In this document: in pieces, positions 45,363 through 53,732 of the stretch
How positions within the stretch are numbered: position 1 is the first letter of the stretch
How the letters are laid out: each line of letters opens with the position of its first letter
Source of the DNA: Photobacterium atrarenae
GTDB lineage: Bacteria; Pseudomonadota; Gammaproteobacteria; Enterobacterales; Vibrionaceae
Direction of reading: 5' to 3'
Assembly: GCF_024380015.1 (NCBI RefSeq)
Contig: NZ_CP101508.1
Coordinates: 1,674,902 to 1,738,901 of the forward strand
DNA: 64,000 nucleotides
Translations under genes and position numbers: made by a program
Notes under the pieces: model-generated
What the model was told of the DNA's origin: nothing
The model's input: the letters and a program-made list of their open reading frames with translations, nothing else
The model's database searches: none

Positions 45363-47114
45363 ATGAGAGCAACATCAGGGATACTGAAAGGACTCAACCC
45401 GACGGTGACGATTGCATCAAAAATCGTCGTCATCGGTTTTGTCCTGTTCTGCGCGATTCTCGCCAACCAGGCCGGACAATATTTCGAAACTATCTCCAGC
45501 ATCTTATTGCAGAATATGAAGTGGTTTTATATTGGGCTGGTCTCACTGGTGGTCGGGTTTCTGCTGTATTTAATGGTCAGTCGCTATGGCCATATTCGTC
45601 TTGGCAAAGACGATGAGAAACCGGAATTTAACTATTTGTCGTGGGTGGCCATGTTATTCTCCGGCGGGATGGGGATCGGGCTGATTTTCTGGTCGGTTGC
45701 CGAGCCGATGTGGCATTATGCCGACAATCCGTTTACCGAGGGGCTCACCAATCAATCCGCTGCAACATCAATGAAGCTGACCTTTTTTCACTGGGGCTTA
45801 CATCCCTGGTCTGTGTTTATTATTGTTGCGCTGGCGCTAGCCTATTTTTCTTACCGTAAAGATCTCCCCTTCACCCTCCGCTCGATTCTGTACCCTTTGA
45901 TTGGGGAGCGCATTTATGGTCCCATCGGCCATACCGTGGATATTCTCACCGTCGCCGTCACAGCCTTTGGCATTTCCCAAACCCTGGGCATGGGCGTCAT
46001 TCAGATCAACTCCGGCTTAAATCAGGCCTTTGGTCTCGATATCAGCCTGGGAACCCAGCTGGTGATTATTGTTGCCCTCTGTACCTGTGCCGTGGCCTCC
46101 GTGCTGTCGGGCGTCGGCAAAGGGATCCGCCGCTTGTCGGAATGGAATATGTTACTGTCACTCGTGCTGGTCATGGTGGTGCTCTACATCGGCCCGACCC
46201 GGTATATTCTCAACACCTTGCTCGAAAGCACCGGTGCTTATGCGCAGAATATTGTCGGTATGAGCCTGTGGAGCGACGCGCAAAATGACTCCGGCTGGCA
46301 GAACTGGTGGACCGCCTACTACTGGCCATGGTGGATGACCTGGGCCCCGTTTGTCGGCATGTTTGTCGCCCGGATCTCAAAAGGTCGTACGATTCGCGAG
46401 CTGATCGGCGGCGCGCTGATTGTTCCGACCCTGATCACCTTCTTGTGGATTTCCGTCTTTGGCGGCGCTGCGCTGAAAGTTGAGCAGGATGCCCGGATGG
46501 CTCACCAAGCGCAGGTGGTGGCCGCGCAAGAAGCCAACCAGGCGCCACCGGCCGCATTTACCGGCGGTCCGATCCTCGAAGCAACCAAAGCCGACACCAC
46601 CCGCGCATTGTTTACCCTGTTTGATAACCTTGATGCCGATCTGTTCGGGAAGCTGCTGAGCACCCTCGCCTGTTTGCTGCTGGGCACCTATTTCATCACC
46701 TCGGCGGATTCCGGAACGTTGGTGCTGTGTACCCTGGATGCTGCCGGCGACAGTGAGCCGCCGACCTCTATCCGGGTGCTCTGGGGGATCATGATTGCAG
46801 CGATCGCCGGTGTCTTGCTCTATGCCGGCGGCCTGAAAGCCATGCAGACCGCATCGATCATTGCCGGTTTCCCCATTGCCATCTTTATTGCCGTGATGAG
46901 CTTCACCCTGTTCCACTGCATCCGCCGCGAGCCAAAACCATGGGCCATGCTGCCGGAGCACGTCCACCCGGAGCAAGAAAAGCTGGATGGCCCGGTTGAG
47001 CCGCTGGTTGAAGCCAAAACAGAAGCCGAACCTGCAGCGCAGGCTTCATCCCGGATCGAGCCGGATTCGAAGGCAACACCACCGCTCAATCCAAAACCGC
47101 TGCTCGGATCATAG
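45363..47114 (+). CDS. BCCT family transporter (betaine/carnitine/choline type)
   Basis: The 583-residue inner-membrane protein has the twelve-helix BCCT layout, with the GMGIG loop (FSGGMGIGLIFWSVAEPMWHY, about 105-125) and the tryptophan-rich helix 8 region YYWPWWMTWAPFVGMFVARISKGRTIRE. The family imports quaternary amines with Na+ or H+, or exchanges them. A roughly 50-residue Glu/Pro/Ala-rich C-terminal tail is cytoplasmic and may sense conditions. Start choice: an ATG at 45357 lies too near GAGAGGG, while 45363 has it at six bases. It is divergent from the oxygenase operon, so it probably supplies that pathway's substrate, but a pure osmoprotectant role is possible. Confidence 0.9.
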   Translation: MRATSGILKGLNPTVTIASKIVVIGFVLFCAILANQAGQYFETISSILLQNMKWFYIGLVSLVVGFLLYLMVSRYGHIRLGKDDEKPEFNYLSWVAMLFSGGMGIGLIFWSVAEPMWHYADNPFTEGLTNQSAATSMKLTFFHWGLHPWSVFIIVALALAYFSYRKDLPFTLRSILYPLIGERIYGPIGHTVDILTVAVTAFGISQTLGMGVIQINSGLNQAFGLDISLGTQLVIIVALCTCAVASVLSGVGKGIRRLSEWNMLLSLVLVMVVLYIGPTRYILNTLLESTGAYAQNIVGMSLWSDAQNDSGWQNWWTAYYWPWWMTWAPFVGMFVARISKGRTIRELIGGALIVPTLITFLWISVFGGAALKVEQDARMAHQAQVVAAQEANQAPPAAFTGGPILEATKADTTRALFTLFDNLDADLFGKLLSTLACLLLGTYFITSADSGTLVLCTLDAAGDSEPPTSIRVLWGIMIAAIAGVLLYAGGLKAMQTASIIAGFPIAIFIAVMSFTLFHCIRREPKPWAMLPEHVHPEQEKLDGPVEPLVEAKTEAEPAAQASSRIEPDSKATPPLNPKPLLGS

Positions 47115-47140
47115 ACAAAACCGTGCCCAGAAGCGCAACC

Positions 47141-47174
47141 AAAAAAGCTGGAACTCAGGTTCCAGCTTTTTTAT
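47141..47174 (+). terminator. Terminator after the BCCT gene
   Basis: Perfect 14-bp stem (47141-47154 with 47159-47172; core GCTGGAAC) ending in TTTTTT. Confidence 0.9.
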
Positions 47175-47237
47175 TCATCGGCCTATATCAGGCCAGGCCA
47201 TTCAGGGATACATAGAATCAGGAAAACGTCCCCCGCG

Positions 47238-48164
47238 CTAAACCAGTCCTTTCTGCCCCACCGCGTCCGGCAGCTGTTGTAACAGCCACTCGCGAAAACA
47301 CTTTACACTGGCCGGAACGAGACCCCGCCCCTTCGGCTCGAGCAACGAAAAATTCGACGGGGTTTTCAGAACATGCTCGACCGGCCGAACCAACACCCCA
47401 CTTTGCAGATAGTCATCGACCAGCGACCCCCAAGCCAGGGCAATTCCCTGGCCATTAATCGCGGCCTGCAACAACATCGGGTAATTATTGATATTCATCC
47501 GGTTCCTCGGCGTGATATTGGGCAGGCCCACGGCTTGAAACCACTCTTCCCAGTTCACCCAGTCTCGCTGCGACTCTTCCAGGAACAGCAGGGTTTTGCT
47601 GAATACGTCTTCCGGTGCGGCCGGCTGGCCGATTTTTTCCAGGTAAGCCGGACTGCAGACGGGAAATACTTCTTCTGAAAACAGCGTGGTGACTTCCATC
47701 TCCGCTGGCGGAGTCCGGCAATAGAACAATGCCAAATCACAATCCAGGCGCCGTAAATCAAGAATATTATCCGAGGCCAGGATCCGCAGATCGATATCAT
47801 CATGCTCGTTCTGAAACTCAGCGACTTTCGGCAGCAGCCACAGCGCCGCCATGGCATTGGTGGTCGCCACCGTGATCTTCTGCTCGCCCTGCCACTTCTT
47901 CACTTCTCCGGTGATTTGCGCAATATCCATCAGCGACTGACTCACCGACTGATAATACTGCAGGCCGGTCGGCGTGAGATTGATACTGCGGTTGGCCCGA
48001 GTAAACATGGCTTTGCCCAGATACTCTTCCAGTTGTCGAATTTGCCGGCTGATGGCGCCTTGAGTCACATTCAGCTCTTCAGCGGCCAGCGTAAAGCTCA
48101 GGTGTCGGGCCGAAGCCTCAAACGCAACGAGGCTGTTTAGTGGTGGTAGGGGTTTGATTTTCAT
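47238..48164 (-). CDS. LysR family regulator, GcvA-like
   Basis: The 308-residue protein has a typical N-terminal winged helix-turn-helix (LNSLVAFEASARHLSFTLAAEELNVTQGAISRQIRQLEEYLG, about 8-49) and a C-terminal effector-binding domain with ILASDNILDLRRLDCDLALFY. GcvA-like regulators open with LPPLNSLVAFEAAARH, as here. The frame is open 45 codons upstream, but GGAAG precedes the ATG at 48164 and matches the family N-terminus. It is convergent with the BCCT gene, and is the probable regulator of the divergent transporter/oxygenase promoters; this is inference from position. The inducer is presumably the transported compound or an intermediate. Confidence 0.9.
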   Translation of the reverse strand: MKIKPLPPLNSLVAFEASARHLSFTLAAEELNVTQGAISRQIRQLEEYLGKAMFTRANRSINLTPTGLQYYQSVSQSLMDIAQITGEVKKWQGEQKITVATTNAMAALWLLPKVAEFQNEHDDIDLRILASDNILDLRRLDCDLALFYCRTPPAEMEVTTLFSEEVFPVCSPAYLEKIGQPAAPEDVFSKTLLFLEESQRDWVNWEEWFQAVGLPNITPRNRMNINNYPMLLQAAINGQGIALAWGSLVDDYLQSGVLVRPVEHVLKTPSNFSLLEPKGRGLVPASVKCFREWLLQQLPDAVGQKGLV

Positions 48165-48354
48165 GGTACTTCCAGTAAGGCTATCTTTAATTATTATGAT
48201 GAGATGCCGTGGGTCAGACCCCGGCACCTCCTGCTCATTCTGAGCAGAAATAGCCAAACAACAATAAGGAAATTCGAAAAAAGAGAAGTGAGTCATCATT
48301 GGCTCAAGTGCGGTCGAATGGTTTTGTTTAAAACACTGAAAGACTGATTTGTTT

Positions 48355-48445
48355 GAGGCTGCCTTTGGCAGAAAGGCAGCCTCGAGTCATCGCATTTTAA
48401 ATCTAATTCACTCAAACCGAATGATAGCATTCGGTTATTTGCTTG
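48355..48445 (+). other. Two tandem hairpins between LysR and the DUF3955 gene
   Basis: A perfect 12-bp stem (GAGGCTGCCTTT with AAAGGCAGCCTC, 48355-48383) is followed after 31 bases by AACCGAATG/CATTCGGTT (48415-48436) and ATTTGCTTGATTTT. The second could be a plus-strand terminator, yet no plus-strand gene ends here. The remainder of the gap 48165-48541 shows nothing else. A short plus-strand RNA is possible. Confidence 0.3.
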
Positions 48446-48541
48446 ATTTTAACGCCGCGAGAGATTGCAATCCATAACGAAAAGATGATGTGGGTAATCA
48501 GACTTTTTAGCAGCATATGAGGGATTTAGCGACATCCGCCG

Positions 48542-48769
48542 CTATGCAGAATCATCATGATTTCGGCGAGACCCAGCGCGGATCCTCGTCACCACAAACG
48601 AAACCACCGCCAAAAGCAGAAACAACCAAAACAACGGGATGAATCCAAACGGTTCCACCAAGAAACCGTCGTCATCAACGGATGAACCTATCAGATAATA
48701 ACTCACCCCGCAGATCAGGCTGATCCCCAGCAACACCACCGATAGCCAAAATGTTTTCAGGATTTTCAT
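48542..48769 (-). CDS. Small membrane protein, DUF3955 family
   Basis: The 75-residue protein has two transmembrane helices (about 5-27 and 43-65) separated by a conserved-looking acidic turn, IGSSVDDDGFLVEPFGFIP. The pattern G-S-S-V-D-x-D-G-F-L-x-E-P-F is the hallmark of DUF3955 proteins, whose function is unknown. The C-terminus is basic and probably cytoplasmic. It follows the esterase-like gene after 34 bases in reverse order on the same strand, that is, it lies downstream of it and could be co-transcribed. AAGG lies about 11 bases before the ATG. Confidence 0.75.
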   Translation of the reverse strand: MKILKTFWLSVVLLGISLICGVSYYLIGSSVDDDGFLVEPFGFIPLFWLFLLLAVVSFVVTRIRAGSRRNHDDSA

Positions 48770-48803
48770 GAATCGTGTACCTTTCGTCGGATCAATTGAT
48801 GCG

Positions 48804-49808
48804 TCATTTGAATACCTCGATCATTTCATCAATGATTTTACGATGATGTGCCGCTCGGGTCACAGCACCAGGCTCTTTACAAATATCATCTGCACCTTCA
48901 GCAGCGAGGATCTGAAGCCCGATTTCTGAGCATCGGCTAAACGCACTATAGGGCGTTGCAGCACTCACCCTGCTCAGTTTGAGCTGTGGGATCTCAGACA
49001 GTGATTTTGCAGGTGCCAAAGCCGCCTTTGCAGAACCGGAGAGATCAAGCACTGCCACCGGCACTGAAATCGCCTTCAAGCTCTGCTCGTCAAAGGTCTG
49101 GGTTAATTCAGGGTTGATCACCACATAGGATTTGATGCGTGGGTCCGTTGTAGTCCCGGCGATCAACTCATCCCGAATGGCAGTGAAATCGACTTGATTG
49201 GCTGAGAACCATTGGCAGTCAATATTGACGCCTGCATGCTCACACGATGCTTTATAGGCGTCCGGGCTGACTTTTGCGCCTGCAAGCGTCATCATGGCCG
49301 TTCCCCCAAGAAAAAATCCGGCGCCAAACACCCGGCTGTGATCAACATATTGATCCAGTGCCGGATGTTGCTTGAGGCTTGATAGTGCCAGGGAGATATC
49401 GCTGGGCCGACGCACGAGTTCATAGGGCGCGGATTGCGGTTGGAGCGCATCAAAGCCGGGCGGTTTTGGCACCACCACCATATAGCCTTGCTTGACCAAA
49501 GCGGCGGCGATCCAACCGGTATGAACAAATGCGGATCGCATGCCGCCATGGGACAACAGAACCACCGGATATTGCCCCGGCGCAATCTCAGCGTCCCGTA
49601 TCACATCGGTACTGAGAAACACTTTACTCTCGCCAAAGGTTTCACTGGCACCCTGCGCATGGGTCGGATACCAGTAGTAGATCTCGACATCCCGCTGACG
49701 ATCCGGGCTATAAATTCGCTTTACCTGTAAACCTATCTCGGTACTGTCCCCGGCATTGACACTGAAAGACAGCATTAACATGCCGAGGAAACTGATCACT
49801 TTTTTCAT
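48804..49808 (-). CDS. Secreted alpha/beta-hydrolase-fold protein lacking its catalytic serine
   Basis: The 334-residue protein has a signal peptide (about 1-19, ending VNA) and an alpha/beta-hydrolase core of the PAF-acetylhydrolase/dienelactone-hydrolase-like type: YPVVLLSHGGMRSAFVHTGWIAAALVKQGYMVVVP. The nucleophile elbow, which should read G-F-S-L-G, reads GFFLGG (in VFGAGFFLGGTAMM, about residues 168-173). Phe replaces Ser, and a single T-to-C change (TTT to TCT) would restore it. The protein is thus predicted to be inactive as an esterase unless the base is a sequencing error. A histidine near the C-terminus (AAHHRK) remains. AAAAGGAACGT precedes the ATG. It may form a unit with the DUF3955 gene. 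Confidence 0.8.
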   Translation of the reverse strand: MKKVISFLGMLMLSFSVNAGDSTEIGLQVKRIYSPDRQRDVEIYYWYPTHAQGASETFGESKVFLSTDVIRDAEIAPGQYPVVLLSHGGMRSAFVHTGWIAAALVKQGYMVVVPKPPGFDALQPQSAPYELVRRPSDISLALSSLKQHPALDQYVDHSRVFGAGFFLGGTAMMTLAGAKVSPDAYKASCEHAGVNIDCQWFSANQVDFTAIRDELIAGTTTDPRIKSYVVINPELTQTFDEQSLKAISVPVAVLDLSGSAKAALAPAKSLSEIPQLKLSRVSAATPYSAFSRCSEIGLQILAAEGADDICKEPGAVTRAAHHRKIIDEMIEVFK

Positions 49809-49949
49809 ACGTTCCTTTTACCCTGTAATTCAGCGGAAATGCCATCCTGCCACCAAACCATAGCTAAAAGGAATATTGATCAACACACCATGAGCAACAG
49901 CGTGCTTAAATCTGTGACCGACCTTTGAAAAGGCTGACTCTCCCGCCAA

Positions 49950-50393
49950 TCAACTCTCAACCAACGAAGGGGGGAACCCCTTAATTTCTCGAAAATGAAT
50001 CCCCAGCCGCCAGTAAAAAACAATTTCAAACACGCTGAAAAACACCACATCCCACATCGAGGTCTCCACCGGTGAAACCGCGGAAAATATAAAAATGAAA
50101 GGAAGAAAAGCAACCAAAAAGCGAATCCCGAATACCCATGCCAATGCCAATGCAAAATATTGAGTCAGGAACTGACCGCCTGAGCTTTGCTTATGCACAT
50201 ACAGTAAACCGAACACCAGGATCGGCACGCTCAATATCGATGATGCAATATCGTAGATGTTATAGCTGGTAAACGGGATGAACAGCAGACTGATCACCAC
50301 CATATGGGCCATAAAATACTGAAACGATTCATGCTCACTGACTTGGTTTGCCGCGAGCTCTTTTTTCAGAGATTGAATATCCCAAAAATACAT
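49950..50393 (-). CDS. Inner-membrane protein of unknown function
   Basis: I do not recognise this 147-residue protein. It begins with a charged cytoplasmic segment (MYFWDIQSLKKELAANQVSEHESF), followed by four predicted transmembrane helices: about 28-50, 55-75, 88-108 and 113-130. The tail ends IKGFPPSLVES. The ATG at 50393 is preferred over the codon at 50420 because AAGGATATAGGG precedes it. It stands alone: about 200 bases lie between it and the NIPSNAP gene upstream, and about 140 bases separate it from the hydrolase gene downstream. No motif points to a function. Confidence 0.65.
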   Translation of the reverse strand: MYFWDIQSLKKELAANQVSEHESFQYFMAHMVVISLLFIPFTSYNIYDIASSILSVPILVFGLLYVHKQSSGGQFLTQYFALALAWVFGIRFLVAFLPFIFIFSAVSPVETSMWDVVFFSVFEIVFYWRLGIHFREIKGFPPSLVES

Positions 50394-50543
50394 CCCTATA
50401 TCCTTCTCGACACGCCGCATACCAACATCACGGCACTAGTATTCAAAATTGAGCACATCAAACCATATGCTTTGAATCTGGTAAAGTGTTCCGAAAGAAA
50501 TGCTCAATGTCATAAGCCGTTATCTGGTGGGTGCCTGATATAA

Positions 50544-50571
50544 AAAGAGAGAGGTATATCCCTCTCTCTTT
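50544..50571 (-). terminator. Terminator after the NIPSNAP gene
   Basis: AAAGAGAGAGG and CCTCTCTCTTT (50544-50554 with 50561-50571) form a perfect 11-bp stem, followed by TTATATC on the minus strand. Confidence 0.8.
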
Positions 50572-50604
50572 ACAAGATTTGAATTGTCGGGAACGTGCCC
50601 AGCC

Positions 50605-50910
50605 TTAATCCAGCACCGGCCGGAAAAAGCTGCGTTCATAACTGAGAATACATTGTGTATCTTCGGCAAATTGAAATGCGCTCATACACTCCGGATCATC
50701 AAAAGACTTGGTCCGGTATTCCTCATAAGCCGCCAGGCTTGGAAAAGTAAATAATGCCAGGGCGATATTACTCGCCCCTTCCGATGGCAAAAAGTAGCCA
50801 TGATGTTGCCCACCAAATCTATTCACCAGTGGGATCCACATTTTTGCATATTCTTCGAACGCATTGACCTTCGAAGGATCGATCACATATTTCAAATAAC
50901 ACGTCACCAT
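50605..50910 (-). CDS. NIPSNAP family protein
   Basis: The 101-residue protein has the ferredoxin-like alpha/beta NIPSNAP pattern: a first strand TCYLKYVIDPSKVNAFEEYAKMW, the central LVNRFGGQHHGYFLPSEG, FTFPSLAAYEEYRTKS, and a C-terminal YERSFFRPV strand. NIPSNAP proteins are small dimeric proteins of unknown biochemical function. I place the start at ATG 50910; a GTG two codons upstream (50916) is also possible. The gene is single and ends in a strong terminator. Confidence 0.85.
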   Translation of the reverse strand: MVTCYLKYVIDPSKVNAFEEYAKMWIPLVNRFGGQHHGYFLPSEGASNIALALFTFPSLAAYEEYRTKSFDDPECMSAFQFAEDTQCILSYERSFFRPVLD

Positions 50911-50993
50911 TACCACTATTTCCCTATTATGTTCATATCAATGTGTCGATGATTTCAGGTACCACTATTGCTGCTTCATCAATGCAAAACAAG

Positions 50994-51116
50994 TTACAGC
51001 CGTTTCCGTTTCTTTTCAACGTCATCAATCGCCGCATCCAACGTTTCACTGAACACCCATTTCAACTCAACCCTCTCTGTGTATACGTTCACTGTATGCA
51101 GAAAATTATATTTCAC
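50994..51116 (-). CDS. Possible small protein or gene remnant (40 aa)
   Basis: In the 320-base gap between NIPSNAP and qmcA, a minus-strand frame starting at GTG 51116 encodes a 40-residue peptide with a protein-like middle (YTERVELKWVFSETLDAAID) and a basic end (DDVEKKRKRL). The frame stays open 21 codons further upstream without ATG (GQFTIPLHLYAGYKNRYESV), so it may be the C-terminal remnant of a decayed gene. No ribosome binding site is visible. I see no other feature in the gap except the qmcA ribosome binding site AAAGGAG. Confidence 0.25.
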   Translation of the reverse strand: MKYNFLHTVNVYTERVELKWVFSETLDAAIDDVEKKRKRL

Positions 51117-51236
51117 TGATTCATAACGATTTTTGTAGCCTGCATATAGGTGTAGTGGTATTGTGAACTGTCCGCGCTGCTATAAACCATTTCCATCCGC
51201 GCGGTAAAACGATGAGTCGTACCAAAGGAGATCAAC

Positions 51237-52190
51237 ATGGATCCAGTGTTTCAAATTCTCGACGTTATTCTGAACGTTGAAGTCTTTCTGCTTATTTTTG
51301 TGTTAGTCCTGCTCAAAAGCAGCGTGAAATTTGTGCCGCAAAATCGCGCCTGGCTCATCGAGCGCTTTGGTAAATATCAATCGACAAAAGAAGCCGGACT
51401 GAACTTTATTGTGCCGTTTATCGATCGTATTGCCGCTGACCGTAGCCTGAAAGAGCAAGCGCAGGATGTTCCGTCACAATCAGCCATTACCAAAGACAAT
51501 ATTTCTCTGGTGGTGGATGGCGTACTTTATTTCCGAGTGCTTGATCCTTATAAAGCCACCTATGGCGTCGATGATTACGTATTTGCCGTTACCCAGCTGG
51601 CGCAAACCACCATGCGTTCCGAATTGGGTAAAATGGAGCTGGATAAAACCTTTGAAGAACGTGACCTGCTGAATACCAATATCGTGACTGCAATTAACCA
51701 GGCGTCAGAGCCATGGGGCATTCAGGTATTGCGTTATGAAATCAAAGATATTGTGCCACCAAACTCCGTCATGGAAGCCATGGAAGCACAAATGAAAGCT
51801 GAGCGGGTCAAGCGTGCGCAGATCCTCGAATCAGAAGGTGACCGACAAGCGGCCATCAACGTCGCTGAAGGTAAAAAGCAGTCCCAGGTTCTTGCAGCTG
51901 AAGCGGATAAAGCCGAGCAGATCCTCCGCGCAGAAGGTGAAGCGAAAGCGATTATTGCCGTTGCTGAAGCGCAAGCCGAAGCGCTGCGTAAAGTCGGTGA
52001 AGCCGCCAACACCGAGCAAGGTCAGAAAGCGATCCAACTGGATCTGGCCACCAAAGCGATTACGGCCAAAGAGGCTATTGCCAAAGAGTCTTCCGTGGTC
52101 TTGTTGCCGGACGGCAACACGGATGCCAGCTCGCTGGTCGCCCAAGGCATGTCGATTATCAATGCCATTAATCAAAAGCAAAATAGTTAA
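51237..52190 (+). CDS. qmcA: SPFH/Band 7 membrane protein QmcA
   Basis: The 317-residue protein has one N-terminal membrane helix (about 12-30), then the SPFH/Band 7 domain (about 35-200; VPQNRAWLIERFGKYQSTKEAGLNFIVPFIDRI, QTTMRSELGKMELDKTFEERDLLN), then a long alanine/glutamate/lysine-rich coiled coil (about 195-270) ending near a hydrophobic tail. It matches E. coli QmcA (YbbK), which forms a large oligomeric membrane microdomain cage. AAAGGAG lies seven bases before the ATG. The adjacent nfeD-like gene starts 13 bases after the stop; SPFH-NfeD pairs usually act together. Confidence 0.94.
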   Translation: MDPVFQILDVILNVEVFLLIFVLVLLKSSVKFVPQNRAWLIERFGKYQSTKEAGLNFIVPFIDRIAADRSLKEQAQDVPSQSAITKDNISLVVDGVLYFRVLDPYKATYGVDDYVFAVTQLAQTTMRSELGKMELDKTFEERDLLNTNIVTAINQASEPWGIQVLRYEIKDIVPPNSVMEAMEAQMKAERVKRAQILESEGDRQAAINVAEGKKQSQVLAAEADKAEQILRAEGEAKAIIAVAEAQAEALRKVGEAANTEQGQKAIQLDLATKAITAKEAIAKESSVVLLPDGNTDASSLVAQGMSIINAINQKQNS

Positions 52191-52203
52191 TTTCAGAGTG
52201 TAA

Positions 52204-52665
52204 ATGATGGAATTCATAACCGAACATTTGCCCCAAGCACTCATGGTTCTCGGCGTTCTCGCGCTGATCACTGAGGTGGCCGTGCTGGGGATGTCGACCT
52301 TCATCTTACTTTTCCTGGGGCTTTCATTGTTAGCTACCGGGATCCTGATGAACGTTGCGATCCTCGACAGCTCACTGACCACGGCGCTCTGGAGCAATAC
52401 CCTGCTCACCGCCGCCCTAGCATTCATCTTGTGGAAACCGCTCAAGCGGATGCAGGAAAGCAAAGGGGCGAAAGATATTCAGTCAGACTTTGCGGAGTTA
52501 ACCTTCATCCTTGAAAGTGATGTGGATGATCGCGGACTAACTCAGTACGCCTACTCCGGGATCAACTGGAAACTCAAGAGTCGGCAGCCGCTTGCGGCCG
52601 GCACCCAGGTCAAAGTCGTCAAAAAAGAAGTCGGCGTAATGTGGGTTGAGGCGCTGGGGGCTTAG
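52204..52665 (+). CDS. NfeD-like membrane protein (YbbJ type)
   Basis: The 153-residue short-form NfeD protein has about three transmembrane helices (about 12-32, 34-52, 63-79) and a C-terminal OB-fold soluble domain (about 95-150: FILESDVDDRGLTQYAYSGINWKLKSR, PLAAGTQVKVVKKEVGVMWVEA). It is the usual partner of Band 7 proteins and is thought to be involved in assembling or docking the SPFH oligomer. It follows qmcA in the same operon and ends in a terminator. ATG 52204 or 52207 may start it. Confidence 0.92.
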   Translation: MMEFITEHLPQALMVLGVLALITEVAVLGMSTFILLFLGLSLLATGILMNVAILDSSLTTALWSNTLLTAALAFILWKPLKRMQESKGAKDIQSDFAELTFILESDVDDRGLTQYAYSGINWKLKSRQPLAAGTQVKVVKKEVGVMWVEALGA

Positions 52666-52690
52666 CCTTATGCACTAGCCATTTACGACG

Positions 52691-52718
52691 AAGCCACACC
52701 TCAAGGTGTGGCTTTTTT
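52691..52718 (+). terminator. Terminator after qmcA-nfeD
   Basis: AAGCCACACC and GGTGTGGCTT (52691-52700 with 52705-52714) form a 10-bp stem with a TCAA loop followed by TTTT. Confidence 0.9.
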
Positions 52719-52814
52719 GAAACAGCGACACCGTCTATTGCCGGAATAACAACCATTTCGTCTCACATACCGCACTGATCCCAGTCGCGCAGGCTTATTC
52801 ACACCATGATGACT

Positions 52815-53732
52815 TCAGGCCAGATCAACCTCTGGAGCCAAAACCCGTTGAATCATCTGCCTCAACCAGAGATGCGCCGAGTCCGACGTCTTGCGCTGGT
52901 GCCAAATCGTATCGAAATCAAACGTATCAATATGAAATGGCGGGCGGAAAATCGTAAGGTTTTTGTCAGTGGCAAATTGCTCTAGCGTTCTTGCGGCGAC
53001 GGTTAAGATCAAGTCGGTGCCTGCCACTAAGTTCCCTGCGACGCCCCAATGAGGCAGCACCATACTAATGTTCCGGGTGTGCCCAATTTTATGCAGCGCG
53101 CTGTCGACTTCATTGTCCGAGCCTTCACGGAGCGCCACCAGCAAATGAGAGCGCGCTAACCAGGCTGATAAATCCAGATAGCCGCATTCCGGCAGTGTCG
53201 CACTGTCGGCAACACAAACAAAAGCTTCCTGAAAGAGCGTTTCTGATTGAAGCTCATAAGGGATATTAGGAAAAACACCGAAAGCAAGGTCCACTTCACC
53301 ATCGATCACCTGGGTGATCATGGCATCCCGGCTGCCCTGAGTGACGACCAGCTTAATATTCGGTGCAACAGCGCGAATTTCCCTTAACAACGGAGGCAGG
53401 ATCACCTGGGCCCCATAATCAGACATCGCAATGCGGAAGGTACGATCCGCCAACTCGGGGGAAAATGCCGGAGGCTCAAAGAGCGTCCCGAGCTGGGACA
53501 GAGCTTCATCCAAAGGTTTCTTGAGTTCTGCCGCCTTTGGCGTCAATTCGAATTTGCCCCCCTTTCTGATCAGCAATGGATCATCAAAAACTCTCCTCAG
53601 GTAAGCTAGCGAGTGACTGACCGCTGGCTGACTCTTATTGAGCCTGACCGCGGCACGCGAAATATGCTTCTCCGATAACAACGCCTGCATCGTGACTAGG
53701 TGGTTGAGATCAACGCGTCTCAGGTAGTTCAT
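52815..53732 (-). CDS. LysR family regulator, NodD/LeuO-like
   Basis: The 305-residue protein starts with a typical winged helix-turn-helix (DLNHLVTMQALLSEKHISRAAVRLNKSQPAVSHSLAYLRRVFDDPLLIRKGGKFELTPKA), a layout (V-D-L-N-L at the start, DDPLLVR in the wing) seen in NodD- and LeuO-type members. The effector domain shows FRIAMSDYGAQVILPPLL and IDGEVDLAFGVFP. The frame is open 82 codons upstream to 53978, but that part does not look like a regulator, and the ATG at 53732 fits the family. The next gene upstream encodes a YdcZ-type transporter on the same strand, ending 193 bases away. The target is unknown. Confidence 0.88.
   Translation of the reverse strand: MNYLRRVDLNHLVTMQALLSEKHISRAAVRLNKSQPAVSHSLAYLRRVFDDPLLIRKGGKFELTPKAAELKKPLDEALSQLGTLFEPPAFSPELADRTFRIAMSDYGAQVILPPLLREIRAVAPNIKLVVTQGSRDAMITQVIDGEVDLAFGVFPNIPYELQSETLFQEAFVCVADSATLPECGYLDLSAWLARSHLLVALREGSDNEVDSALHKIGHTRNISMVLPHWGVAGNLVAGTDLILTVAARTLEQFATDKNLTIFRPPFHIDTFDFDTIWHQRKTSDSAHLWLRQMIQRVLAPEVDLA

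Noticed and set aside
48165..48299. Upstream 45-codon extension of the GcvA-like regulator
   Set aside because: The ATG at 48164 has GGAAG at a good distance and gives the conserved LPPLNSLVAFEASARH start.
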